Of a stretch of DNA of 64,000 nucleotides, positions 16,101 through 45,100 are shown one piece after another. The DNA is taken from positions 11,472,368 through 11,536,367 of the forward strand of contig NC_087183.1 of the NCBI RefSeq assembly GCF_035594125.1. The letters run 5' to 3'. The notes beneath the pieces are model-generated. The model saw nothing but the letters and a program-made list of their open reading frames with translations. It was not told where the DNA came from and ran no database searches. Numbering within the stretch: position 1 is the stretch's first letter; each line of letters opens with the position of its first letter. Origin of the DNA: Scylla paramamosain. Lineage: Eukaryota > Arthropoda > Malacostraca > Decapoda > Portunidae. A program made the position numbers and the translations under genes.

Positions 16101-19100
16101 CTTGAATTGTCAGCTAAAAACTTAAATGAAATCAAGGAAGAATTAAACATTACAAAAAATGAGAAGACTAATCTAAATGAAAAATTAAAAGAAACTGAGA
16201 TTGAGAATATGAGCCTGACTGAAGACATGAAGAAGATCAGAATTGAATGCACTGATCTTCAGCAGTGTAGAGAACTATCTGAAGAATTAACTGCAAAAGT
16301 CAGTCAACTTAATATTAATATACAGCAATCTAGTGAAGAAATTTCAAAACTACATGAAGTTAATGAACAGCTTAAACAAACAATATCTCAGTTACAGAAA
16401 AACATCAAAACTTTAGAGGAGGAAAATGTAAAATTAAAAGGTGATCTTTCTCAGGCTGTGAGTGAATCTGAAAAGAATATAGATGGTGCCAAAGAGGAAC
16501 AGCATAAGGCTGACCAATTGGCTGTACACATAAAGAAAATGGAAGCAGAAAATGAGGAATTAAAAATTAAAGTTGAGAAACTGATGACTGAGGCAGATGA
16601 GTTGAAACAAACACTGAAGAAGGTGCAAGACTGTGGAGAATGGCTAATCAGGGAATGTCAAGAGACCTATCCTTTGTTGAGCCAGAATGTTTTGCCCATT
16701 GATCATGGGGAGGGAAGTGATGTTCCAGATCAGATGGAAAGTGTAAAAAAGCTTATAGAATCTGTTAAGAAAGCAAAAGAGGCTTCACAGTATACAGATA
16801 ATGTCAAAAACTTAAAACAAGTGTTGAATCAGCTTCATCATCACAGCACTAGTTTGCTTAGAGTAAGAGATGCATCCACCTGTGAAGCCACATCTGCAAG
16901 CATCAAGGAATTAATGGGCTGCCTTCTGAGCCTGCACAAAACCATGACATTGGTCTGGGATGTGGAGGAGAATAATCAGCTGGAAGAAGACTGTACTCAG
17001 GCTGCCTCTGCCTTCAGCAAACTATGTGTACAGTTAGGGATGGACACTGAGAAACTGGAGCAGTTGACTACAGCATTGGAGAAATTGAAGGAAGAGCTAG
17101 AGCACAAGGAGGCCAAGGCACGGGAGGAACACCAAGCTCTAAGTACAAAATATGAAGAAATGATACAAGAAAAACTGAAACAGGTGGAACATCTACATGA
17201 AACTATTGCAGAGTATGAGAAAGATAAGAATGAATTAGTTAGCTCATTGCATGAGGAGCAAGCAAAGTCTGTTAAACACAAGGAAAAAATATCTAATTTG
17301 GAGGCAGAGTTGCAGGCTTTGAAAATTAAGGAGATTGAGCTGATAAGGCAGATAGATGAAAATAAAGAAAAAGGGAAAGCTGTCAGTGATATAAGTCAAA
17401 AGCTAAGTTCTCTTGAGGTGGAGAAACAAACTCTGAAGTGTAAATGGGATGAGTGTGTTGCAGAAAATGTTAACCTAAAACAATCATTGACTAAACGGGA
17501 GGAGGATTTGCAGTGTTTATGTCAAGAAAAACAAAATCTTGAATCTACCATAAGCAATCAAGTAAAGGAAATAGAGGATTTTAGAGCAACTGTGAAAGAC
17601 TTGAATGAACAGAGCATTAGGAGTCAGGAAAATATGAGCTCAGAAAAAACAGACTTGGAAAAACAAATTTTTAGAATCTCAGAGGAAAGACTTGCGCTAG
17701 AAAGAGAATTTGATGCTTTAGCCACAAATAAGAAACTAGCAGAAGAAAACCTAGTGAAAGAGAGGAAAATATTGGAAGAAAGGATAGAAATACTAAATCA
17801 AGAACAAGAGAGTACAATAAAAGCTTCAGAAAGCTTGAGAGATGAAAATAATAGTCTGCAAGGAAAAGTAGAAGAGCTTGGAACACAAGTGGAAAATTTG
17901 CAAAAAGAAGTTAGCCATTTGCAAGAAGAAATGCAGAAGACTGAGGAGAAAATTCAGGTAAGATTTGTGTCATAAAAATAATGTAAAATTTGTGTGATAT
18001 TTCTATTTTGTTACAAAACTGAAAAAAATTGTACATGAGTTATGGATGATTGTAATGATTGACACAGGCTATGAGCTGTGAAAAGGATTCTTGCGAAAAG
18101 GCGCTGAAGGAAGCAGAGAATCAGAAGCAGCAGCTGGATACCTCCTTGAAGGCCTCAGTCCATCGGTGTGAAGAGCTCCTGGAGGAACTGAACCAGATGA
18201 ACAAGGCTCTGAGGGAACGAGGGGAAAGGATATCCCGGCTAGAGGCTGCTCACCAGGAGAAGAGTGGAGAGCTGGAGACCACTGCTGCTCTCTTGAAGGA
18301 ACTACAGAGCAAGGTGAGGGAAAAATGGAGCTGTGTGTGTTTGTTTGTGTTGGGTGAGATCTGTCACAGGCATTTCTTTAGCTATATGAAGAGCACCTAT
18401 TTGGGAAGCATAAAGACAGGATGTTAATGTAATTCCTTGTGTAAGACTTCATGCACTGGCTTTGTGTTGTTTGGAAATGAATTTTGCACATATGAAACTC
18501 AAAGATTTACATTTTACAGTATTAACTGATGGAAGTATTTTCTCATTTTCAGTTGTGTACATTCAGTTATATGCTATATATTTTTATTTATCAGATGATG
18601 AGCAGTGAAGCTGAGCTTGCAAGTAAACAGGAGCAACTTGAAACTATCACTGAACAGTTGCAGTCAGTTGGCCCAGGTACTGCTCCCCCACAGGCTCCAG
18701 ACACCAGTGCTCAGCAGATCACCAAACTGGAGGAAAAAATCAGGGAGCTGGAATTGGAGAGGAATAATTTGAAGAAGGTACCAAAAATGAAATTTACATG
18801 AGAAATTTTCTTTTAGATATGTTGAATCTTCCATCTTTTTGCTTGAAATTTGGAGAAAGATGCCCTGAACTTGATATATTCTGATTTGTGATTTGTGATT
18901 CTGATTTGTATAAGCATAATATGCATTACCTACTGGTAAGGCAAAAATATGGTTGACATGCTTCCCTGGCAGGCTGTGCGGCTCCTGGAGAATGAGGGAT
19001 CAGGAGGGCGTGAAGGAGGAAGTGGAGGACAGGATGCACAGAGTGAGGTCCTGAGTACCAGCACCATCAGCCGGGCAGATGACTCCCAGCGTATGAAGGA

Positions 19101-22100
19101 GCTTGAGGACACCTTTGAGGAACGATACATGAGGGTGAGAGCACCAGCTATCTCACCTCTCACTTTCCTTTTTTGAGTTAGCTTTGGGAGATGCCTTTTT
19201 TCTGAGAAACCAAAGTTATTGTATTTTCATTTTATTATACTTATCCTCCTTTGAAATTCTTGATAAACCATGAAATTGTGCTTGGTCACATTCATGATAC
19301 ACTTTCTCAGCCTTTTCTTGAAGTACATGTTATAAATCTAGTTTCACATCATTCTGAAATCTTTCTGTACTGGTAATTGACAAAAATATTAACATAGTTT
19401 CTATCTTAATTTCTCAGCTGAAGAGTGTAGCCATCAAACTCAAGAAGCGTGTGGCTGAGTTGACGTCACAGCTAAATGCCTCTGAGGAAGCTCGCAACAA
19501 GGCAACTGCTGAAAGGCAAGAGGGTGGCACTAAGGAGAGCATGAAGGTTGCCTCCAAGACCATACAGGTAAAATTAATGAGTCAAAAATGAAGTTCTCTT
19601 ATCACTTGTAGAGTAATTGCTGTAAATCTGTCTGACTGAAAGTTTAAAATTTAACAATATAAATGAATGAATGGTTTGTTAGTTTAATACATTGATAAGT
19701 ATATTTATTTTTCTTTAGATAATTGATCTTCGTACTTTCATGGGAATGACATTTTTAGTGACTGACAGAAATGCTAGAACTGAAGGCTGGAGAGAAGATG
19801 AGACAGTTGGTGGTGGTTATAATGATGACTCAATTTGCAGGCATTGCAAGGTGAGATTGACAGACTGCAAGATGAGATTGACAGTAAGAAAAAAGAGATG
19901 AAAGAACAAGGGAAACAGCTGTGTGCTGCAGCTGAACAATTATCAAATGTCCGATCTGAACTGGCAGCACGACAGGAGGAGAATGTTGTTCTAACAAGAA
20001 CTGTTAAGGTATTTTGATGTCCATCATGAGAGAAGCTCTTGCATGCAGAATTTCAAGAGTTTGCTTGTGTGTATATGTATACCAAGAGGAAAGTATGTCA
20101 TTATGAAAGATTAGTTACTGTAAACCACACTGCATTATCAGATGAAGATCTGTGAAAGCAGTTAATATAGTAAAATGAGATGCATGAATCCCTGATAAAT
20201 CAATAACTTTATATTGCAGAACCTTGAAGAAACCATCTCAAGCCAAGAGGATGCAGCCACCAGCCTGCAGGGACAGGTTGCTGCACTAGAAAAACGATTG
20301 GTGGCAGAGGTAGAAAAGCAGCAAGTAGTTGAAGAACGGAGAAAGAAAATGGAAGAAAGGATGGAAGAGGAAAAGCAAAGAGCATCCCAGTTTGTGAAAC
20401 AGCTGGAGGAGGCCAAGCAGGTATGAAGGGGGTGATGAGAGTGAATTAGTTAATGTGTGGGAAGGGGAAGGAGACACAGGTGTTCAGGGGAAGAGGTTCA
20501 TTGGTCTGTAAGATTAGATAATGAGATGTGCTGCTGAATATTAGAGTCAAACCTGATGACCTGTTTATCATGTTATGTTTATTACAAAGAAAATATAGTG
20601 CCTTCTCATACTGATTGATGAGGGGACTCCCTACTTAGAAAGCTTAAAATTTTCTATAACTGAAAGGTTGAATTCTTTTAATTTAATTTTCTTTCATTAC
20701 CCAGGAGGTCAAAACAAAAGCTCTGTTGGATCTGGAGATGCGAGACTACGAGCTGACAGTGGAGGAGCTGAATGGTCAGTTGGCAGAGAAAAATTCACGC
20801 ATCACAAGCTTGGAATCTGAAGTGGAGCGAGAGAGAGAGCGGTGCAGCAGCCTTCAGGAGCAGCTGGCTCACCTCACCACGCAGGAAGCCACAGAGAGGG
20901 AGAGAGCAGAGAAAATGAAGGTGAGTGGAGGAAAAAAATGCACTGAGTTTATTTCATTAGGTTGTAGTTCATAAATATTATATTTTGGTGGTTCTTTGAT
21001 GTATTAGATAATGTTTGGAATGCAGGTTAATGTCATACACAATTATTGATTTTTGCAATGATTTTCATGATATTACGATCACCTGACAACATGGCTTGGC
21101 AGTTAGAAATTTCAAAGTATATTTTAGTTTTGTGAAGAATTTTTATACTGGTGGTAGTAATCAGAATGAAGGCTCATGATACAATGAAGTATTTATTTAT
21201 GATTTCTGACCGATTGGCCTTGAGTGGAATGATAAATACATTATTGTTTATCATTCTAAGAAACTGCTATTGGACCAAAAGACGGAGTTACTTGAGCTGC
21301 GTCAGATTCAGGAGAAGGAAAGTTCTGCCCGTCAGTTGGACCGCTCATCCATGGAACGGCTGACTCAGGTGTGGCCCTCTGATTAAGTTTTATTTCTTAT
21401 ATTACTTAATATATTTTTTTGCATTATCAGAGCAGTTAAATTGCAGTGGTACAGGAAAAAAAGCTTTGACACTTTTAACTCATCACCATCAGTTCAGGAG
21501 AGCAGTGATGGAGTGACAATGATAGGGATATGACTGTCACAGAGTGGGGTGTCTTCACCTCATGTCCAGTAAACAATAAGTCATACTTACAGTGGTTTTG
21601 GCAATGTCAGCAGGTGCTTGTGCTGCAGGTCCAGTCTCTGGGTTGTATTTTGTAACCCTAATGCTGCTACATTCTACTTTGTAATTTTCAGGAGGTGGAG
21701 AAACAAAAACTGATGGTAGCAGAAATTAGTAGTGAAAAAACTAAATATGAAGACTTATTGAGGCACACAAAGTCAACTATGGAAAGACAGGTAAGTGGCT
21801 TTAGCCACACAAATCAATTATTTCTCCAGTTATAAGTTGTCATTAGTGTTGTCTCTGGACATTAAAAGCATCGCCTTATTACAGGTAGAAGTGCTGGAAG
21901 AACAAGTGTCCCACCACAAGGAAGAGGCTCAACAACTGATGGCTGAGAGAAATTCTTTACACAATGAATTTGAAAGTAATGGCATCTGTGCAGTTTATTA
22001 TTTGTAATTTTCTTATATCAAATATTTGTATATATTTCTTGATTTAAATCTGTCTCTTAAATTCTGCTTTATTTTAATATAATTGTAGATTGGTTTTTCT

Positions 22101-25100
22101 TTGTGGTGCTTCTATCTAGGTTATAAAGTGAGAGCTGCGAGTGTGCTGCGGCAAAAGAAGCGTCCATCAGAGGTCAGCGTGGAGGACCTGCAGTCAGAGA
22201 AAGACCAGCTTCAGTCTGAGTGTGCTGCTGCTCAGCTCAAACTGCAGCAGCTACAGTGAGTCACTATTAAGAGATGAACAGATTGACAAGTATTTAGAGA
22301 TTGTTTAATGTTGTACAACTTTTTACATGTGTAATTTTGATAAATTGCATGATTTACAAAATTTAAGAGACAGGAGATAAGCATAATTAATAATTTACAG
22401 AGAACAGAAGTTATGAGGGTGATGGTAAAGAATGTAAATACAAGAAATCTGAAAAGACTTACCTAGGTGGTGTGAAGCTGTAAAAAACTAAATGAAATTA
22501 TGAGAAAATTAAGTTGACTAATTTTCTTTGTAAATATTGTAAGAAATAAGATGCCAATAATGTATTTCCTCTTTGGAAATTTTCAGATCTGACTTTTCTG
22601 CTATTAAGGCTGAGAACAGCTTCCTGCAGTCTGAAAAAGAGGGAATGTCCAGACAGTTAGTTTCACTATCAGAGGACTTGACCAGGAAGGAGAAATTTTA
22701 CCAACAGAAAATGTCAAATCTTGAAAGTAAGATGGAAGCTGAGATTAAGGAATACCAGTCAGTCATATCCAACCTGTCTGCCCAGAATGAAACACAGAAT
22801 TTGAACTTTAAGGTTTGTAGATGTCCTAATTACTAGGAAATGGAAGCATATGATTTTCTTAGTTTATATTAATATTTATGAAAGTTTTACTATGCATGCA
22901 TATCAGCAACAGAGTTTGCTTCTGGTATTTATTGATAACATTCATGTCATTGTCTTAGAAAGCTTTTATATAGTTATTTTTTCTTTACTTTTGACACTTT
23001 GTGCTCTGACACTGCATTTCATTTCCCACAGAAACAGTTTGAAAGTCTGAGGCAGACTCATAGTCGTGAGGTAGAGGAACTCAGTGCCAAGCTGGAGGAG
23101 GCTGAGGAGAAACTGTGGAACCAGAAGAACTCTGTTAGTGGGTCAGCACCAGTGGTTACTGCCAGTCTAACCCCTGGAGCCCCACCTGCCCTTCCACAGT
23201 CTCTTCGGCCTGAGGTGGAGCATGTAGCTGGTGCAGCACCCAGTGGTCTGACCCACCGCCGCCAACCCAGCCATGGATATGAGGAGTCCAGGATTGATGT
23301 CTCCAACATGGTCAGAGAGGAAGGGGAGGTTTGTCTCAGCTTGCTTGAGCCATGTGGTGAAGCTGTTAGAGAGTGACAACAGAAATATTCTAAGTTCTTA
23401 GGAAAATTGGGAATATATGGCAGTAATTCATGAATGCTGAGAATCCTTGCTAAGAATTGTGGCATTATTTGAAAAATGTATTATATTGTGTACATCAGCT
23501 CTCAACCCAACCAGCTCAACCAGCTCAACTAGCCATTGAGCACTTATTGCCAATATAACCAAGGTGCAAATCTGGGGTTGTAAAGTTTGGGGTTGCTGTG
23601 GCAAATATAGACTCTGTATGTTTCCAACTATCATTCACTGTGGTGGTCAGCTGCTGCCCTCCTGAACCCCATCATAACCATCCCAGTAGGGATATATGGT
23701 GTCTGGTTCTTTATTGATTAATTAATTGATTGATTGATACTTGTTACAAAGTCAGAATGAGGAATTTGTCCTTGGAGGGAGTTCTATGAAACATTCACAG
23801 TATTGTCATTATTGGCATCATTTGATTGTCTGATGAGATGTGGGGTTTAGAAAAAATGCAATTAGAAGCTGCATTATGTGTGTGTGTCAGGTCAAATATA
23901 GAGATCCTCATGTATCAGCTCATCAGTCATGCAGATTCTCAACTCACAGCAACGTCGTGATATAATTTAATCCAAGAGAAAAAACTTTCATGGTGTATTC
24001 TTCAAGACACTTCATTTATTTTGGCATAGTGTTCAGTTCATAATAGAAAAACTTTTATGGGGAGCACCACATTATTATAAGATGAAGGCAGGGTAGTCAG
24101 AAAAGAGGAAAAAAGGTTGGAAGAGATGACTTACAAAATATGAAGCATACATCAAGCTTGTCATGGGAGGCTTGTGTGGTGAGGAAATGTGCACGGCTTA
24201 ACTTAAATATGTAATGGTTGCATGTATTATTTTTAAGATTTTCTTTGATTTCATTAACAGTGAGTTCCTTTCATGACTATTCTGTAGGGTTCTGAGTGGG
24301 TAGAGCCAGTGCAGAGATCTCCAGGTAAAGGTGGGAACTATAGCCCTCCACCTTTAGAGCAGCTGATTAGTTCCCCATTACCTCCTGCCCCATCACTCCC
24401 CCAAGATGACCAGCTGAGCATCACCAGTGCTGCCACAGATGCAGCTAATAGGGAGCTGACCAGGCTAGAAGCTAAGGTAATAAGTGAAGAAGCAAAGGTA
24501 GATAACAGTAAGGGTGTGGTGGAGAGAAAAAAAATATATGATGTCATCTTGAGGATAGCCTAAAATAGTATATCTCTAGGTTGAATTTTGGGAAGACATA
24601 ATAAAAAATTACTTCTTTAATTTACCTCTGAGATGATATATGACATAAAAATTTCTGTCCTGTATTTGACATTTATCATAATCTGTTGTGAAAAAAATGA
24701 GTATATTTCAGGTAAATGCTGCAGAGATGAGGATCACACAGCTGACCTCTTTGCTGCATGAGTCTGAGGCAGAGAATGCTAAGCTCTCCCAGCTATCTGA
24801 TGCCCTTAAGGAAGAGATCAGAAGGTCTGCCAGAAATGAGGACAGAGAAAAACACATGGAAAACATGGAATATATGAAGAATGTTATCCTCAAGGTAATC
24901 AGTTAATCTGTTACATCTTGTTTCCTGTCAATACACAATTTTTTTTTTATAAGTATATCAGTATTTAGTGTTGTTCTTATGTTTCCATAAAAGTAAATAA
25001 ATAAATTAATAAATAAATAAAGATCTGAAATGTAATGAGTGTTTGCTCTTATGCAGTTTTTGCTGCTGGGGAATGGAGAGGAGAGAAAACACCTAATCCC

Positions 25101-25820
25101 TGTGTTGAAGACAGTCCTGCAGCTTTCCCCTCAGGAGACCTCTCAACTGGAACACATTGCCACAGGTAAGACTTGGAGTTTTGATCTGTAGGAATGCTGA
25201 CATTTGATATTGGATAGATCTTTAAGCTTGTTACTGAACTAGAATTTGGTTATCCACATGTGTGCCAGAATAATTTTCAACATTTTACTTCAAACGTAAT
25301 GAAAAGCAGCTAGTACTTCTACCAGTACAATAATGAACATTAATGAATACATCACTAACAAACTTCATCTACCTATCCATTACTAAGTCTATACATATAT
25401 TATTTTTATAACTTTTATTTTTCTTTATTTATTTAATTAATTATTTATTTATTTTATTATTTATTTATTTATTTATTTATTTTATTTTATTTATTTATTT
25501 TTTTGCAAAATATGAAGAAACACATGTTTTTCATGTTATTGTTCTTCACATTGAATTTGTCATAGAATGTTGCTGTAATTGCTATATACTGGTATTCAAA
25601 CACTTGTTTAGTGATGTGCACTTAACAGCTGCAGATTTCATTTATACATGATGGGCTACTCACCCAGGTACTAGTTACAAATGCAGGAGCTTTGGTTTAT
25701 GTATCATGGCAGTATTGCACAAAATTCTCATGAGGATCTCTGTCATCAATAGGTGAGGAAGGTGATGGTGCAGGGAGAGGAGGATGGGGAAATTACCTTC
25801 ACCTGTGGTCAAGCCGATAG
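13130..25820 (+). CDS. GCC2: GRIP and coiled-coil domain-containing protein 2 (GCC185 golgin)
   Basis: 22 coding exons: 13130..13165, 14060..14210, 14617..14765, 14954..15178, 15342..17957, 18068..18313, 18595..18777, 18973..19134, 19418..19567, 19841..20008, 20220..20420, 20705..20920, 21261..21368, 21692..21790, 21885..21975, 22120..22255, 22587..22812, 23032..23328, 24288..24476, 24712..24894, 25057..25165, 25753..25820. The product is about 2,002 residues (human 1,684). The exon holding the start is spliced from upstream at 13082; the ATG at 13130 aligns with the vertebrate N-terminus (LTREELVTKC, LAQKAKAAKD). Residues 60-1880 are almost all coiled coil. Conserved blocks are DLEMRDYELTVEELN, FESYKVRA and VREEGE. 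The GRIP domain lies at about 1925-1980, with the key tyrosine in NMEYMKNVILKF (Y1937) and LQLSPQE, and the tail GWGNYLHLWSSR ends the protein. This golgin sits on the trans-Golgi network through Arl/Rab GTPases and tethers endosome-derived vesicles. Confidence 0.93.
13471..13684. mobile_element. TTAA-bounded MITE, piggyBac-like, in GCC2 intron 1
   Basis: A 214-bp segment is bounded by TTAA on both sides. Its ends read TTAACCCTTTCACTG and, on the other strand, TTAACCCTTTGACTG. Both the TTAA target site and ends beginning CCCTT are typical of piggyBac transposons. There is no coding capacity, so it would be a non-autonomous element. Confidence 0.6.
25399..25504. repeat. (ATTT)n-rich low-complexity tract in GCC2 intron 21
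   Basis: Imperfect tetranucleotide repeats of the ATTT type between the last two GCC2 exons. Confidence 0.8.
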
Positions 25821-41840
<16,020 letters not shown>

Positions 41841-42145
41841 CTAGAGGAGAACCAAGGGAAACCAAAAGTCCTGTGAACAGCTGAGTGGTGGAGGGCATGC
41901 GAGTCATGCAGTATGTCATGAAGTGTAGCATTGTTATGGTAAAGCTATTCTTGGATACAATATTTTTATGAATGTGATGCACAGCATCCTAGATAAAAAT
42001 GTATGAAACTTGTTTGTGATGGGGATTGAACAAAGGATTAACTTGATTCACTGTTGGATAGTGAAGTAAAATGTTTCCTTGCAAAATGGAATTTGCATGG
42101 GAAAAATAATTGTTTAAGATAAAAATATCTTTATTTCACTGATCA

Positions 42146-42151
42146 AATAAA
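42146..42151 (+). promoter_or_regulatory. Candidate GPAT4 polyadenylation signal
   Basis: AATAAA lies about 305 bp after the GPAT4 stop codon. Confidence 0.45.
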
Positions 42152-45100
42152 TGGAACTAACTATATTTTACACATAAGAATTACATTAACATTGTTACAT
42201 TTATTTGGATCAGTGTTTGCTTGGGGTTATATTGGATAGTTCATAGGGTAAAATTATTATTCTGTCCATGGTTGATGGTATTGTCCTACAAAATCTGCAG
42301 AATGATGACATTTCAGACAAGCAAATGATATGGACTGCTGGCAGACCTGTGCAACTATGGTAAACTACATAGCTATGGTAATCTTATATTCTTTTCCTTT
42401 CCATCATATTAGATATTTAAAATCCTGTTATGACTAAACTTGGGCCACACAAGGCTTATTCCCACCTGTCAAATCATCTTCCCACATATGTTCATTCCTA
42501 ACTTCGTGTCATATTTATTTAATTTTCCCATTGATCAATGATGCACAACTAGAAACTTAGTTTCATGAAAGAATTCCTCATCTCAGTGACATGCTAACTT
42601 AACATATCCAATTTTTATTGTAATGGCCCAAACCTGAAAGCCTTGCAATCCTACCAGAGCATGGGATACTCCTGTTGCACAATTAGTTACTTGACAAGCT
42701 TCCATGTTTGGGTTCAGGATTTGATTCCTGACATGTCACCTTTATCTTGAAACCCAGATTTATTTGAGCTTCCAGATCTTAGTCATTTTGTATTTCACTG
42801 CACTGAGTGTATTATATGTGGGTGTGGTATAGTTTAAGGCACAAGTAGGAAGTTTGAGGCAATACACTGGTAGCAGCAACATTTAACTGGTGTCTGGTGG
42901 CCACAGGAAAGAAAATACAACTGGTGGTAAAGAACAGAGACCCCTATTAGGTAATATACATATGGTTTAATATGTTTCTGTATATCTGGACGGGGATATC
43001 CCATTCCATGTTCTCAGATGAAGCTTGCTCTAATAAAAGATTTAAGTCAGTATATTCATAGTAAAATGGAAACTGAAACAAAAAATTGATCAGAATGGAG
43101 GGAGCAAGCTCAGTGACAGTACAATCACAGCTGACCAAAAAAATCAACTGTGGTGATCATCTTGGCATGATCAGTAGTCTTGGTCTCATGTTTCCTGTGG
43201 GTCATGTCAAGGGTTTGGTCCTTTGGTCTGGAAAAGGCCTCTCATGGCTGGATTTGTCCTGCTTTCAGATAAATCTCTCAGTATTTCAGTGAAGTCCTGA
43301 AGGGACATAACAGTGGTAGCAGCAGTAAAGATCTCATCACTTCTGCCTCAAACATATATCATCTCAGACTAGACCATAACTACATCACACTCGAGCATAT
43401 TGAAATACTGAGCTAGTTATATGAGAGCTTGAAATAAATCTGAGGTTTGGGAGAAAGGTGTCGTATTGAATTAAACCTGAGACCTGAGCACATAAGCCTG
43501 CCAGCTTACTAATTTAGCAATGTGTGCACCTCATAGTCAGGCAGGCTCAGGTTTCTGTGTTTGGGTTATTAGTATGCCCTGTATCAAAGCAGGTTTATCT
43601 TTTACTTCTTTATTTACTTCACAAGACAAGAAAATAACATTTGTTGTATTATAGTACCATATGGCTTACATTGGCGGGTGCATAACACTCCATGTATTTA
43701 CTTACTCATTCTTTCTTTTTAGGTGTAGATATGATAAGTGGAATTTCTGTGCTTGGTTTGCCATCATTTTGCCTATCCTGAAGGAATTCGTTTTATTTGT
43801 AGATGTAGGTACTGTCTTCAGAGACGTAGGTAAGATAATCAGATATCATCATTTAACACACATACTGTATCCTATGATAAGAGAAAGAAAAAATCAGTTA
43901 TAGACTTGCAACAAAGTCACCTCTTCTTCAAGAGATTGGTTTCATCAGTTGATGTAACTCCCAGATCCTTTCTGACAAGTTAGGTATCAGATTTATTGCA
44001 TTTTTCTTTTTTCAACCCACTTTTTATTGCCTAAAGCCAATTGTTAAACCATGCTTAGGGTGGCATCCAAGAATAAATGCCAGAACCAAAGAATATACCC
44101 AAGGGCAAACTCATTTTAGTGATAAGGGATAGAGAAATATTTTAGTACATAATTACTGTCACCATTCTGCAGGTCTTGTAGGACCCAGTAATGACGAAAT
44201 GTACTGCATAGGTTGTTCTAAAGGATATATGCACATGACAAGAGCACATCTAGTGTTATGTACAGGTTATGTGTGCAACATATCGTGACATACTATATCA
44301 TGGTACCATGTTTTACAGTGACTTTGGTGTCTTCTTGGATTATTCCTATGTACAGTTTCTGATGCATTCCCAACTCTACATACTGAGATTTAATTTATTG
44401 TACGAGATGTAGAGTGACTAGTTATAGGATTGTGTGTTCCTCATTCTGTCCATTGTGAAAATGAGTTGAAACAAGATGATGTAATAGTACTTACTTTACT
44501 TGATCATGTGGGAGAAAGAGTGCCATTAGATGAAATATCAGTATCTTGGGGACATCTGCCAGTCTCTGCCTTAAGCCTTAAACTTTCAATAACTGAAATT
44601 TACTCCAGTTCACAACTTCATCATAGTGCATAATCTTTATATAAAGAGGGCACATTTAGGAAACAGATTCACAAAATACATGAAATATTTTGATACAATA
44701 CAAAGTGTCACATTATCACAGGATCCCTTAGATGTAGGATTATGTAGGATGCAGTTCAGTAGAGGTTGAAAAGACTCAAGGTAGGTAAGTATTTATGCCC
44801 AACGATGTATTTTGATACAAAAACGCTTGTTATACCAAGGCACTAAAGTGTAAGCTGTAGCATAGGGAACAGAGAATGTTTTCATGGATGTTTTTCAAAT
44901 GACATAACTGTGATGTGTAAAGATTAGCATTTTCATATTTATGATGTACGTATACATAAAGATGCATTTCAAATACTGTTTCAAGTAAGACTTAGTATGT
45001 TGAATTCTCAGGACTACATTTATATTTAGTTTTTATTTATATATAATTATTTATTCTTTTCTAGAACAGATGAGAAAAAACATACAACTACAGTTTTTCT

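Noticed and set aside
15458..17886. Minus-strand Ser/Phe/Leu-rich frames opposite GCC2 exon 5
   Set aside because: They are the antisense of Glu/Lys-rich coiled-coil codons.
43661..43903. 80-codon frame with hydrophobic residues between GPAT4 and MECR
   Set aside because: No motif, no splice partners in phase, and no similarity I can recognise; length is expected by chance.
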